Shown: positions 9,270 to 18,938 of the stretch, piece after piece
How the letters are laid out: each line of letters starts with the position of its first letter
Numbering within the stretch: the first letter of the stretch is position 1
Assembly (NCBI GenBank): GCA_041686935.1
Contig: JAWLCW010000004.1
Coordinates: 124,001-188,000 of the forward strand
Direction: 5' to 3'
Origin: Mariniphaga sp041686935
GTDB lineage: Bacteria; Bacteroidota; Bacteroidia; Bacteroidales; Prolixibacteraceae
Length of the DNA: 64,000 nt
Notes under the pieces: model-generated
Databases searched by the model: none
What the model was told of the DNA's origin: nothing
The model's input: only the letters and a program-made list of their open reading frames with translations
Position numbers and translations under genes: made by a program

Positions 9270-9974
9270 TTAAATGCCGGCAGCCAGCTCAAAAATTTCA
9301 TCCGCTTCCCAAATTGTTTTTTCCGGGTTGGGATTTAAAACAGCGTTTATCATAGCCTGCGCGACTGTTTTACCTGAAATGGGCCGGTATTTTTTTAAAA
9401 CGAATTTGGTAACAAACCGGGCAATCGGAATCGACATTTTTTCCATCCACCTGGTTTCGTCCCTGTCGCCTGTAAGCGACGACGGCCGCAAAATTGCCAG
9501 GTTTTTAAATCCCAGTTTGGCTACTGCATCGTCAAGTTCGCCTTTTATTTGGGTATAAAAAATTTTCGATTTTGAATTTGCCCCGATGGATGAAACCAGT
9601 ACATAATTTTCGATGCCATTTTCTTTTGCTTTTTGGGCAAAATTAAGGTTGAATGTAAAATCAACTTCGTATTGTTTTTCCTTGCTTCCAGCCTGTTTCA
9701 ATGTGGTTCCCAGTGCTGAAAAAAGAACATCTCCGGTTAATTTTTTTGTCCAGGATTCTGCCTTGCTAAAATCAACAATATGTTGTTTCAGTTTGGGGTG
9801 CTGAATTCCCGTGTCGCGCCGGACAAAAATTTTTACTTCTCCGAAATTTTCATTTTCGAGCAGAAGTTTTACCAGTTGTTTTCCCACCAGTCCTGTAGCC
9901 CCGATTACGTTGGCATTGAGTGCCTGCCTGCTTTTTATTTTCCCTGCAGGGGTTGAATCTGTATTCTTCATCAT
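9270..9974 (-). CDS. NAD(P)-binding Rossmann protein (atypical SDR, HTATIP2-like)
   Basis: 234 aa. An N-terminal nucleotide-binding loop NVIGATGLVGKQLVKLL is followed by a second strand ending in VRRD. FSALGTTLKQAGSKEKQYEVD and YVLVSSIGANSKS match oxidoreductase HTATIP2/YbjT-like atypical short-chain dehydrogenases, where the second motif holds the Ser of the active site; the Tyr-x3-Lys is represented by FYTQIKGELD. Later, LAILRPSSLTGDRDE is the substrate-side loop. Cytosolic; no signal peptide. Substrate unknown. An AAGGAG ribosome site precedes the start by about 15 bases (plus-strand 9989-9994), and a second ATG at 9971 is equally possible. Confidence 0.82.
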   Translation of the reverse strand: MMKNTDSTPAGKIKSRQALNANVIGATGLVGKQLVKLLLENENFGEVKIFVRRDTGIQHPKLKQHIVDFSKAESWTKKLTGDVLFSALGTTLKQAGSKEKQYEVDFTFNLNFAQKAKENGIENYVLVSSIGANSKSKIFYTQIKGELDDAVAKLGFKNLAILRPSSLTGDRDETRWMEKMSIPIARFVTKFVLKKYRPISGKTVAQAMINAVLNPNPEKTIWEADEIFELAAGI

Positions 9975-10181
9975 TTCTCAAATTTAATCTCCTTTGTCTT
10001 TTCTTTCCACCAAAAGAAATGGGTTAAAACAAACCTCTGTAAATCAAATAGAACGGATTGGTATTTTGCCAGGTAATTTCACACTTAATTAACGCGGCGG
10101 CTGTTTTCCCATCAGGTCAAAACAGGCATTTAAACAGAAAAACATCTGGCCAGCAACTTTTTTATGGGATTTTTGCCTTTC

Positions 10182-12137
10182 TTATTTTTCAAATCCCACT
10201 TTTATCAACATCACCGAATAACCGGGAACGTCTATTACATTTTTGCTGAAATCAAGCGGTAGCTCTTCAATCACAACTTTTGGTTCTTCGCCCGGTGTGT
10301 TGTAAACTTCAGGATCATCGTTCTGAATTACCCACTGCCGTCCCTTTTTTAACAATTTTATTCCGGCTAAATCAAGTTGAAGAGTTTGTGGAACAAAACC
10401 CATGTTTACTACGGCAACAGTCAGGACACTTTTATCTTCTGTAAGCGCAGCCGAAACATCGAGGTTTGGATTTGCGCTTTCAACTTTAACCGGAACAGAA
10501 CCAAAATGATTGCGGTAAAGTTTTAACACCAAACCGGTGGTTTCGAAAGAAGAAGCAGTTTGCGTGGTTTTGATGGCGCCAATTACATTCACGGTTTGAG
10601 CGTAGTTGGCCATGTAGTAAATGTCGCTGTTGCGGAAAAATTCATGTAACCCCATTGCAATTCCAAGCCCGTCTTTGTGGTGATAACGCACACCCAGCTC
10701 ACCATAAATGTAATCGCCGTACCAGTAATTCCACTCGTCCATGGCAATACGAATGTCTTTTTCTTTTAAACCGGCTATTTTTTTATGGTAACCATGGTGG
10801 GCATCGGCAACCCTTCTAATTTCGTTTTTAATCTGCAAAATATGTTCCTGCAAATTGTCTTTTTCCTTGCAGTAAATGTGTTCACTCAGCAGGTTCATAT
10901 AATCGGCACATTCGGTTAACATGGTTTCGCTCCATTCGCCAACAGCGCCAACGCCAATCAGTTTTGCTTCGGAATCCACTGCCCAGATTGCCTTTGCCAT
11001 TTCGTTGTGCTTTTTTACATAATCACTCAGGGGCATGTGGCCGATCTGCCAGCTTCCGTACATTTCGTTTCCAACCGCCCACCACCTGATGTTAAACGGT
11101 TCGGGGCTTCCGTTTTCAGCCCGAAGTTTACCGAGTGGAGTATTCTGGTCGCCTCGGCAATAATTAATTTGTTCGGTAATTTCCTGCACAGTGCCCAAAC
11201 CTGTATTAACTGCCACAAAAGGTTCGGCATCAATAATTTCCATCAGTTGCATGTATTCGTGTAAACCCACATCGTTGTGCTCCACACCTTTCCATGCCGG
11301 GTTTTTACGGGGCGGACGTTTATCCATTTCTCCAATTCCGTCGCGCCAGTTGTAACCACTCACAAAGTTTCCGCCCGGCCAACGGTAAATCGGCGAGTTG
11401 AGTTTTTTCAGAAGCGCTACCACATCGGCCCGCCAGCCCTTGATATTGTCCTCCGGCATTAGCGAAACAGTTCCGATTCTGAAACTTCCTTTCCCGGCGC
11501 TAATAATTTCAAATGAACAGTTTTTACCGGCAAAAGGAACAGTAAAACCAATCGGATAGGTTTTGTAAACACTGCTGATTTCAGGAATTTCCATTTTAAC
11601 CACTACATTGTTTTCCGATGTAATCTGAACGATAACCGGAGCAGCAGTAGCGTCGCCCGCCAGTACAATTCGTCCAGTGTACTCTTTCCCGGTTAAAAAC
11701 TCAAGTCCATCCTGTTTGATTCCAGCCACCAAACCATCGCCATTCAATTCGATAACTGGTGAATGTTCGCCAACAAACGGCGTTTTTTTATCCATGGTAA
11801 CAGTTTTTTCATGGCCAATCACCTGCCATGGCGAAGCGTTCAGAAATTGGTATTGACCAGAATTCCAATCGGGGTCGGATGCAGTTCCCCAGGGATTAAA
11901 GTCAAATGTTACAGGATAATAGAATTTGCGGTCTTCGAGCATTTCCGCCCAGATTCCTCCGTAAATACATTTTCCGAGATGCTCGATAAACTGACCGTAA
12001 ATATAAGGATTGATGGGTTCGCATGTGGCAGTAATGTCCACTTTTATGGTTTCGTCAACTTTGGGTGATTGCTGACAACCATTCATTGAAAAAAGAACAA
12101 TTAACAGGACAAATACAAATATTGATTTATTATTCAT
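10182..12137 (-). CDS. GH51-type alpha-L-arabinofuranosidase, lipoprotein
   Basis: 651 aa. Leader MNNKSIFVFVLLIVLFSMNG is followed by the lipobox Cys; acidic residues nearby (KVDE) are compatible with surface export. After a lead strand (CEPINPYIYGQFIEHLG, a hallmark of GH51) comes a carbohydrate-binding jelly roll (about 140-220), then the (beta/alpha)8 barrel with YRWPGGNFVSGYNWRDGIG. Acid/base Glu 358 lies in WWAVGNEMYG and nucleophile Glu 468 in IAMDEWNYWYGD. A C-terminal beta domain completes the fold. The enzyme removes arabinofuranosyl side groups from arabinan, arabinoxylan or pectin. It is next to a sensor kinase gene and 4 kb from a GH140-like operon, suggesting a role in plant-wall glycan use. 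Confidence 0.92.
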   Translation of the reverse strand: MNNKSIFVFVLLIVLFSMNGCQQSPKVDETIKVDITATCEPINPYIYGQFIEHLGKCIYGGIWAEMLEDRKFYYPVTFDFNPWGTASDPDWNSGQYQFLNASPWQVIGHEKTVTMDKKTPFVGEHSPVIELNGDGLVAGIKQDGLEFLTGKEYTGRIVLAGDATAAPVIVQITSENNVVVKMEIPEISSVYKTYPIGFTVPFAGKNCSFEIISAGKGSFRIGTVSLMPEDNIKGWRADVVALLKKLNSPIYRWPGGNFVSGYNWRDGIGEMDKRPPRKNPAWKGVEHNDVGLHEYMQLMEIIDAEPFVAVNTGLGTVQEITEQINYCRGDQNTPLGKLRAENGSPEPFNIRWWAVGNEMYGSWQIGHMPLSDYVKKHNEMAKAIWAVDSEAKLIGVGAVGEWSETMLTECADYMNLLSEHIYCKEKDNLQEHILQIKNEIRRVADAHHGYHKKIAGLKEKDIRIAMDEWNYWYGDYIYGELGVRYHHKDGLGIAMGLHEFFRNSDIYYMANYAQTVNVIGAIKTTQTASSFETTGLVLKLYRNHFGSVPVKVESANPNLDVSAALTEDKSVLTVAVVNMGFVPQTLQLDLAGIKLLKKGRQWVIQNDDPEVYNTPGEEPKVVIEELPLDFSKNVIDVPGYSVMLIKVGFEK

Positions 12138-12420
12138 AACGATTTTGTTTTGATTGCGTTTAAATTTTGGTTAAAAATAAAAAAAAAAATCAGAAGATTT
12201 TTGCCTTAAAGATGAGTTTACTTTCGTTTCGAAATCCTGAAACCACCACCAAAAAGTATTTCGGCGCCATGATCAAAACCAAAATCTTACCAGTAGTCGT
12301 TGTTGTTTAACGCGTACTTGGCCAAATCATTCATTAAAAGGCTGTAAGATTTATGCTGTTTTATTCTTTTATTGCAGAAAAACAAGCTAAAGTTCGGTTG
12401 ATAAGTTTTTATTTATCTTC

Positions 12421-15400
12421 TTATTGGTTTACCGGCAGGGTGAAATGAAAAATTGTTCCTTCAGGATGATTGGGCTCAGCCCAGATTTTTCCATTGTTTT
12501 TTTCCACAAATTCCCTGCATATTACAAGGCCGAGCCCCGTTCCTTTTTCACCCCTGGCGCCGGCACGGCTGGTTTTTTCAACTTCAAACAATTTCAGATA
12601 TTCTTCTTCTCTTAAACCTATTCCGGTATCAGCTACACTTACAATAACCTCACCGTTGAGCGTCCGGGCCGAAAGTACAACCCTTCCCCCCGGATGAGTA
12701 AACTTTACAGCATTGCTTAAAATATTCCGGATTACGGTATTAATCATTTCCCTGTCAAACGAAGCCTCAAGGTGTTCGGGGAACTTTCCTGAAATGGAAA
12801 CCTCTTTTTGAAGGGCAAATTGCCTTTTAAGGCCTAAGTTATTTTTAAGCAGTTCACTTAAATTTTGTTTTTTTATAACACAATTTGTTTTTTCCATTTG
12901 TGTGCGTGCCCACAACAGCAGGTTTTCAAGAAGTTCGAAAGTATTGTATGCCGAAGATTTTGCCGTTTGAAGCAAATCCTCTTTTTTTTCCTGATCAATG
13001 TCGTTACCGGGTTCTGTAAGCAATTCCAGGAGGCCTAAAATTCCGGAAAAAGGACTACGCAAATCGTGTGAAATAATGGAAAAAAACTTGTCTTTGGTTT
13101 GGTTGGCCAATTCCAGTTCTTTGTTTTTTCCCTGCAGCTCTTTTGTGCGTTCATCAATAATTTTTTCCAGTTTACGCCGCTGGTTTCGAATTTTGTTGTT
13201 GCGGATGCGGTTCACCATAAACAATGTACCAAACACAAAAATTACCATGAAAACAATAAACGGCAATGTTTGCCATATTGGCGGGTTTATTTTAAGTTCA
13301 ACAGAACTGTTTTGTGGGCTCCAGCGCCCGTTTTTGTCCATGGTTTCAACAATAAACAGGTAACTTCCTGGCCTGAGATTGGTAAAAGTGGCCACTTTTT
13401 CGTCCTCCGGAAAAACCCATTGATTGTCGAATCCTTGCAATTTGTAGCGGTATTTTTGTTGATTTGGATTGGTGAAATTTAATGAGGTAAACCGGAAAGA
13501 GATCATTTGCTGGTTGTGTTCAAGTTCATACAACGGAAGGTTGTTTTCATTGCCGTTTTGCGGATAAGTGCTTTTTCCGTAAACGGATACATCAGTAATT
13601 AAAGCTTTGGGCGGTTTATAAGATGATCTCTTTTTTTCGGCTGGATTAAAAAAATCTACTCCTTTGTTTCCACCGAAAAAAATTATGCTGTTCCGCTCGG
13701 TTGTTGATGATTTGTTATAATATGAATTGGAAATAAGTCCGTTGGATTCAAAAAAATATTCACTTTCATAATCCAGTTCGTGCGTATTTTCATCCCATTT
13801 ATAGGTTAAACAAAACAGACCGGATTTAGTGCTGACCCAAAGTTCTCCCGGTTTGATGGATTCGATACTTGAAATATCGTTTATAGAATAATCCTGTGTA
13901 GTGATTAAGCGTTTAAAACTGTTTAATTTGGGGATAAATACATTTAAACCGGTGCTGGTGCCTACCCAAACCAGTCCTGAGTTGTCGCAATAAAGCGCTT
14001 GAATTGTATTTCCGGACAGGGAAGCAGAGTCTTCCGGGCTATGATAGTATTGGGTAATGTGTTCGCTTTCCAAATCAAGTACCGATAAACCGAAACTGCT
14101 CGAAATCCATAAATTGTTTTGCTTATCGATACACAAATCAGAAGTGTAGTCATTGGTTATCCCCATTTGCGGATTGTTTTCATGAAACTGAAATAATTTT
14201 GCATACTTGGTTTGGGGATTGTATTTAAAAACTCCGTTTCCGTTTGTACTTAACCATAAATTACCGCCGGGTTCCTCAATAATATCCAGTATATTTGCCC
14301 TGTCCAGTTTTTCAGCAACCGATGCTGGTTTTATTAATGCCGCTTTAAACAGGGTTTTATCGCTGTTTAATTTTTGCAATCCGCTTTGCCAGCCACCTGC
14401 CCAAATCCGGTTTTTACTGTCTTCAAGCACCCGGTAAATAGTTCCAGAAATTCTCTCGTTATTTTCGGAATGCAGGAAATATGAAGTTTTTCCAAAAGGG
14501 TCGGAACTATGCTTTTCGAGCAAGCCGGATTCATACCCCAGCCATAAATTATTTGATTTGTCGAAATCAATGCACACCACTTCCTGTTGTGCCAAACAAT
14601 AAGGTACATCTTTAGAATACATAAAATGTGAAAAAAGGATATCCTTTATTCCGAAATCGATACCCCGGGTTCCCGAAGAAACCCACAGGTTATTTTCGCG
14701 ATCGACAAAAACATATTTAATGGTTGTGTTTCCCATGCTGAGCGGATCTTCAACAATATTGGTATATTGCAGATAGTTGCCGGTGTAATGGTTCAGTTGA
14801 TAAAGTCCGCTTGCTGTTGCCAGCCAAATTGTAGAATCGTTTTCCACATCAGCATGATGAATGGTATTGGAAAGGTAACCAACTATGATTTTTTTTATTT
14901 TACCATCATCCGGGTTATATATGTTTAACCCATGCGATTCGGTACTTATCAGTAATTTTCCGTTCGAGAAACTGAGATTGGTAATAAAAAACTCATTCAC
15001 GTTTACACCATCAATGGTGTCAAATTGGTTAATTTCGCCCGTTTCAGGATTCAGTTGGAATAAGTCGTTTGGATTTCGAACTACCCAGATTTTGCCATCG
15101 GGCTGGCTGCAAACTTGTTTTATATTACCAGCAAAAAGTTCATTTTCATCGCTAAAAAACCAGGTTATTTGTGATGTTTTTTTGTCAAACCGAGCCATTC
15201 CTTTGTCCGTTGAAATCCAAAGCTGGCCATTGTGCCCTTCTGCGAAACTTGTTACAAGAGTTCCATTCCAGCCAGAAACCGGAGCTATAAACTGGTCTTT
15301 TAAAAAATTGTAATATGAAAAGCCATTGTCGGATCCAATCCAGAGTGTGCCTTCCGAATCAGAAAAAATGGTGTTGATTTTATTCCACGGCAATGTCGAT

Positions 15401-15672
15401 TGTTTGGAACTTTCATATTTTCTAAATTGATGGCCATCAAAACGTGTCAGGCTGTTTTCTCCTGCCAGCCATATAAACCCGGTTGAATCCTGACTGATAC
15501 TGATTATGCGCGCTTCAGGCAATCCGTTTTCAATACCGTAATGGTAAAATGCAACAGATGAACTGCCGGGTATTGCATAAAACAGTACCCAGGCGGTAAT
15601 AAGATATTTGATAACCAGATTCTTAATTCTCATCCACTTGCTAATAAAGATGTGCAAAATTAGCAAAAGCAT
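12421..15672 (-). CDS. Periplasmic-propeller sensor histidine kinase without receiver/HTH
   Basis: 1083 aa. The N-terminal 700 residues hold repeated propeller blades (FIWLAGENSLTRFDG, TLWIGSDNGFSYYN, LWISTDKGMARFD and about ten more), forming two seven-bladed Reg_prop propellers in the periplasm. A Y_Y_Y domain (about 735-800) leads to one membrane helix (about 805-827), a coiled coil, a HisKA box with His 869 in FFSIISHDLRSPFSG, and an HATPase (NAVKFTHPGG, VADTGIGL, GTGLGLVICREFVE). The protein stops there: hybrid two-component systems of this type usually continue into a receiver and AraC-like HTH. No response regulator lies next to it. The ligand is probably an oligosaccharide from the neighbouring glycan genes. 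ATG at 15633 (MRIKNL) is another possible start. Confidence 0.9.
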   Translation of the reverse strand: MLLLILHIFISKWMRIKNLVIKYLITAWVLFYAIPGSSSVAFYHYGIENGLPEARIISISQDSTGFIWLAGENSLTRFDGHQFRKYESSKQSTLPWNKINTIFSDSEGTLWIGSDNGFSYYNFLKDQFIAPVSGWNGTLVTSFAEGHNGQLWISTDKGMARFDKKTSQITWFFSDENELFAGNIKQVCSQPDGKIWVVRNPNDLFQLNPETGEINQFDTIDGVNVNEFFITNLSFSNGKLLISTESHGLNIYNPDDGKIKKIIVGYLSNTIHHADVENDSTIWLATASGLYQLNHYTGNYLQYTNIVEDPLSMGNTTIKYVFVDRENNLWVSSGTRGIDFGIKDILFSHFMYSKDVPYCLAQQEVVCIDFDKSNNLWLGYESGLLEKHSSDPFGKTSYFLHSENNERISGTIYRVLEDSKNRIWAGGWQSGLQKLNSDKTLFKAALIKPASVAEKLDRANILDIIEEPGGNLWLSTNGNGVFKYNPQTKYAKLFQFHENNPQMGITNDYTSDLCIDKQNNLWISSSFGLSVLDLESEHITQYYHSPEDSASLSGNTIQALYCDNSGLVWVGTSTGLNVFIPKLNSFKRLITTQDYSINDISSIESIKPGELWVSTKSGLFCLTYKWDENTHELDYESEYFFESNGLISNSYYNKSSTTERNSIIFFGGNKGVDFFNPAEKKRSSYKPPKALITDVSVYGKSTYPQNGNENNLPLYELEHNQQMISFRFTSLNFTNPNQQKYRYKLQGFDNQWVFPEDEKVATFTNLRPGSYLFIVETMDKNGRWSPQNSSVELKINPPIWQTLPFIVFMVIFVFGTLFMVNRIRNNKIRNQRRKLEKIIDERTKELQGKNKELELANQTKDKFFSIISHDLRSPFSGILGLLELLTEPGNDIDQEKKEDLLQTAKSSAYNTFELLENLLLWARTQMEKTNCVIKKQNLSELLKNNLGLKRQFALQKEVSISGKFPEHLEASFDREMINTVIRNILSNAVKFTHPGGRVVLSARTLNGEVIVSVADTGIGLREEEYLKLFEVEKTSRAGARGEKGTGLGLVICREFVEKNNGKIWAEPNHPEGTIFHFTLPVNQ

Positions 15673-15944
15673 TTTATAAATGAGATTTAATTTTATATCC
15701 TGCTAAAAATGAGCATTTTTCCTTTGAGGTTAAGGAACTGGGAAGGTAAAAATCAGTTTTTTAAAATGGTAGATTAAGGTATTCAGTATTCTGCCAAAAA
15801 AAACAGGGTTGTTAGCAAATAATGCCATTTGCTTTTATTTTTTTCAGTCATTTGAATGAATCTTTTTTTGAAGTCGTTAAAAATATTTCTACTTTTCGAA
15901 AATGAACTAAACTTATGGAATATTTTTTTAAAACCTGTAGTTAA

Positions 15945-17378
15945 ATGAATCATAAAATTAAGTTTTTACTCCTCTTTATTTTTCTGACAAGCTTTATAAT
16001 TTCCACGGGCCAGGTATCCAAATGGGCAGGCGAATCAATTGATTTTTCACGTGGCAAAATAATCCTGTCCGAAAACAAACGGTTTTTGGTGTTTGAAGAC
16101 GGAACCCCATTTTTTTATTTGGGCGATACAGCCTGGGAATTGTTTCACAGGCTGAATAAGGAAGAAACCGAAAAGTACCTTGAAAATAGACGCGAAAAAG
16201 GTTTTACCGTTATTCAGGCAGTTGTTTTGGCCGAACTCGATGGGCTGAATACACCCAATGCCGAAGGTGAAAAACCGTTGATTGATAACGACCCCACAAA
16301 AATTAACGAGGCCTATTTCCGGCATGTGGACTGGGTGATTAAAAAGGCCGAAGAAAAGGGACTTTTTATTGGCCTGCTTCCAACCTGGGGAGATAAATGG
16401 AATAAAAAGTGGGGCGTTGGGCCGGTTGTTTTTACGCCCGAAAATGCAGCTGTTTTTGGTGAAATTCTCGGAAAACGGTATAAAGATTCTCCTAACATCA
16501 TTTGGATTGTGGGAGGTGATCGTCCACTGGAAGAGGAAGTTCATGGTCAGATTGTACGCTCCATGGCACATGGTCTGCGCAAAGGAGATGACGGGGAACA
16601 CCTGATTACTTATCACCCCATGGGTGGACAGGGATCTGCACAGTATTTTCACAATGAAGACTGGCTCGATTTCAATATGCGCCAAAACGGGCATAACCCA
16701 AGATTTACCGGAGTTTACGAAAATACGCTGAAAGATTATGACAGAACTCCTGTAAAACCGGTTATCGACGGCGAACCGATTTATGAAGATCACCCCATTG
16801 AATTTAATGCAGAAAGATTTGGGCACTCCATTTCTGCCGATGTGCGTCGTCCGCTTTACTGGAACCTTTTCAGCGGTGCATTTGGCCATACTTACGGCCA
16901 CCATTCGGTGTGGCAAATGTGGCAGCCGGGTCGTAATCCGGTGAATTTTCCGCTGATGCCCTGGTACGAAGCTCTCGATCAGCCCGGTGCGTGGCAAATG
17001 CAGTTCGGACGGAGGCTTATGGAATCACGTCCTTTTTTGAATCGAATTCCGGATAATTCAATAATTGTTCCCGATGATGTACCGACTTCCGTTCCCGGCG
17101 CCGGGTTATACCGTTACGCAGCAACCCGCGCAGATGATGGTTCGTATGCGATGGTTTACGCCCCGGTTGGACGGCCATTCACAGTAAGAATGGATGTTAT
17201 CAGCGGTAAAAAGGTAAAAGCCTGGTGGTATAGCCCGCGTAACGGACAGGTTCAAAAAATAGGAAAATTTTCAAACGAAGGTATCCGCACATTTTCGCCT
17301 CCCGGATTGGGAGAAAATTTCGACTGGGTGCTGGTGCTGGACGATGCGGGTGCGGGATTTAAAGCTCCCGGAAAATGA
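15945..17378 (+). CDS. DUF4038 / GH140-like glycoside hydrolase (apiosidase-like)
   Basis: 477 aa with a cleavable signal peptide (MNHKIKFLLLFIFLTSFIISTGQ). The (beta/alpha)8 barrel begins VFEDGTPFFYLGDTAWELFHRLN, the signature opening of DUF4038. WIVGGDRPLE (Asp 192) and VIDGEPIYE (Glu 277) stand where the catalytic Asp/Glu pair of GH140 lies. A C-terminal beta-sandwich (about 385-470, YAPVGRPFTVRM, VKAWWYSPRNG) is the usual companion domain. The characterised GH140 enzyme removes apiose-linked side chains of rhamnogalacturonan II; other members of the wider family may differ. First gene of a three-gene operon: its stop overlaps the next start (ATGA). Confidence 0.88.
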   Translation: MNHKIKFLLLFIFLTSFIISTGQVSKWAGESIDFSRGKIILSENKRFLVFEDGTPFFYLGDTAWELFHRLNKEETEKYLENRREKGFTVIQAVVLAELDGLNTPNAEGEKPLIDNDPTKINEAYFRHVDWVIKKAEEKGLFIGLLPTWGDKWNKKWGVGPVVFTPENAAVFGEILGKRYKDSPNIIWIVGGDRPLEEEVHGQIVRSMAHGLRKGDDGEHLITYHPMGGQGSAQYFHNEDWLDFNMRQNGHNPRFTGVYENTLKDYDRTPVKPVIDGEPIYEDHPIEFNAERFGHSISADVRRPLYWNLFSGAFGHTYGHHSVWQMWQPGRNPVNFPLMPWYEALDQPGAWQMQFGRRLMESRPFLNRIPDNSIIVPDDVPTSVPGAGLYRYAATRADDGSYAMVYAPVGRPFTVRMDVISGKKVKAWWYSPRNGQVQKIGKFSNEGIRTFSPPGLGENFDWVLVLDDAGAGFKAPGK

Positions 17379-18901
17379 GTTCAACGTTTAAAGTTAAACA
17401 GATGCGGAATAGTACAATTTGCTTGATATTGTTTGGAGCTATGCTAATGTTGAGTTGTCAGACTCAAAATGAGGTTGACAATTCAATTCAGCCATTTCCC
17501 GAAAACCCTCATTGCCTGGCTTGGGGAGATACGCCGGTTTTTCCTCTTGGAGCCACCGGTTACCATAGCTGGACACCCATTAGCAGGCCAAACGAAGTAG
17601 ATTTTATTGCGCAACTCGATCGACTGGCAAAGGTAATTGAAAACATTGGAAGCCCCAGTGTTTGCGGGTTTGTCCGCTGCCTCCCGTACGATCCGATGAA
17701 CCACATGCACGACGGCGAAGTGTCGAAAATATTGCAACCCTGGTTATTGCTGGATGACGGACGTTATGACCTGGAGCAATTTGAACCGGCCTGGGAGGAA
17801 CGGCTTCGGGCTTATCTGGATGCGGCGCTTGAACGGCGCATTGTTGTTTCGCTGGAAATTTGGGACGACTGGTCGGTTACCCGCGGTCCGGGCGGAGCAT
17901 ACGATCCGGGCGAAGGGAATGGCTGGAATGCTCATCCGTTCAACCCCAAAAACAATGTAAATTATGACGAAACCATATTGCCTGTAGAAACGAGTGTATG
18001 CAATGCACCGTTTTACGGCACAATTTCCTCACGACAAAACAATATTCAGGTACTCAATCTTCAGAAAAAATATGTGGATCACCTGCTTTCGGTAGCATCC
18101 GGTTACCCCAATATCATTTTGAATATTTCCAATGAAAGCCGTGCGCATTTAGAATGGAGCCGCTTTTGGGCCCGATATATTCGTGAAAGGGTTCCTGAAG
18201 GTTTTATGATTGGCGAAATGCCATCCACCAACCGCAAAGATGGAGGCGGAGAATGCGAACATGAATTCAGTCCTTTAACTTTATGCACCGATATTTTATA
18301 TGATTTTGTGGATATTGCACAGGGAGTTTCACGGCACGAATTTGGCGAGCCGCATCAACAGGCTATTGGCGGCGGACAGCGAATTTATAAATACCGGCAG
18401 TCAATGGCTGAAGCAGGAACCCGGCGTCCGTTGATTGTTTCCAAAGATTATTCGCGCGATGCACAGGGAGGTGATATGGTTTTATGGAGCCGGTTTGTGA
18501 GTGGAGCAGCCTCTGCCCGCTTTCACCGTCCGGCAGGCGATAATCCCGAAACGGTAATCGATTTTCAGCACGAATCAATTGGGAGATTGGGCCGGTTTAT
18601 TGCCAAAGTTCCTTTTTGGAAGATGCACCCTACCCCCGAAATTGTTTTGGAATTGCCGGGAGGGGCGGGAGCAAATGTACTTGCCGATCCTTCTTCGGTT
18701 TGTGTGGTTCAATTGATTGGCATTTCCAACGGCGGTTCCATTCACCTCGGATTATCGCCAGGAACCTGGACGGTACTGTGGATTGATCCTTCAACAGGAA
18801 ATGAAATAAACCGTTCGGAGGTCTCAGTTAGTGCAACCTCGCTTCAACTGGATTTTCCAGCCGGAGCAGACCACCGGATTATTTTGTTGGAAAAGAAATA
18901 A
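17375..18901 (+). CDS. Putative GH-A-like glycosidase lipoprotein (paralogue 1)
   Basis: 508 aa. The leader contains FGAMLMLSCQ, a lipobox. ATG 17375 overlaps the previous stop by 4 bp; ATG 17402 (MRNSTICL) would give a more standard leader. The body looks like a (beta/alpha)8 hydrolase: WGDTPVFPLGATGYHSW at the start, VVSLEIWDDWSVTR, then ILNISNESRAHLEW, where the Asn-Glu pair resembles the acid/base of clan GH-A enzymes. WARYIRER, GAASARFHRP and a C-terminal beta domain follow. The next gene product shares this architecture and many of the same motifs. I do not recognise a named family; a role in cutting the same glycan as the GH140-like enzyme is inferred from the operon. Confidence 0.75.
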   Translation: MSSTFKVKQMRNSTICLILFGAMLMLSCQTQNEVDNSIQPFPENPHCLAWGDTPVFPLGATGYHSWTPISRPNEVDFIAQLDRLAKVIENIGSPSVCGFVRCLPYDPMNHMHDGEVSKILQPWLLLDDGRYDLEQFEPAWEERLRAYLDAALERRIVVSLEIWDDWSVTRGPGGAYDPGEGNGWNAHPFNPKNNVNYDETILPVETSVCNAPFYGTISSRQNNIQVLNLQKKYVDHLLSVASGYPNIILNISNESRAHLEWSRFWARYIRERVPEGFMIGEMPSTNRKDGGGECEHEFSPLTLCTDILYDFVDIAQGVSRHEFGEPHQQAIGGGQRIYKYRQSMAEAGTRRPLIVSKDYSRDAQGGDMVLWSRFVSGAASARFHRPAGDNPETVIDFQHESIGRLGRFIAKVPFWKMHPTPEIVLELPGGAGANVLADPSSVCVVQLIGISNGGSIHLGLSPGTWTVLWIDPSTGNEINRSEVSVSATSLQLDFPAGADHRIILLEKK

Positions 18902-18938
18902 AAACAGGTTAAAAGTTTAATGCTTAAAGTTGAAAGAA

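Noticed and set aside
12271..12312. Short plus-strand peptide frame (MIKTKILPVVVV) in the GH51-sensor gap
   Set aside because: Twelve codons, no ribosome site, opposite strand to both neighbours; likely chance.
15814..15833. AGCAAAT/ATTTGCT inverted repeat between sensor gene and GH140-like operon
   Set aside because: Seven-base AT-rich stem; could be an operator or weak stop, but nothing ties it to a regulator, so it was not listed as a feature.
16047..16997. 316-codon minus-strand open frame opposite the GH140-like gene
   Set aside because: It is the antisense shadow of a clear gene: no ribosome site, no family motifs, composition of a reverse frame.
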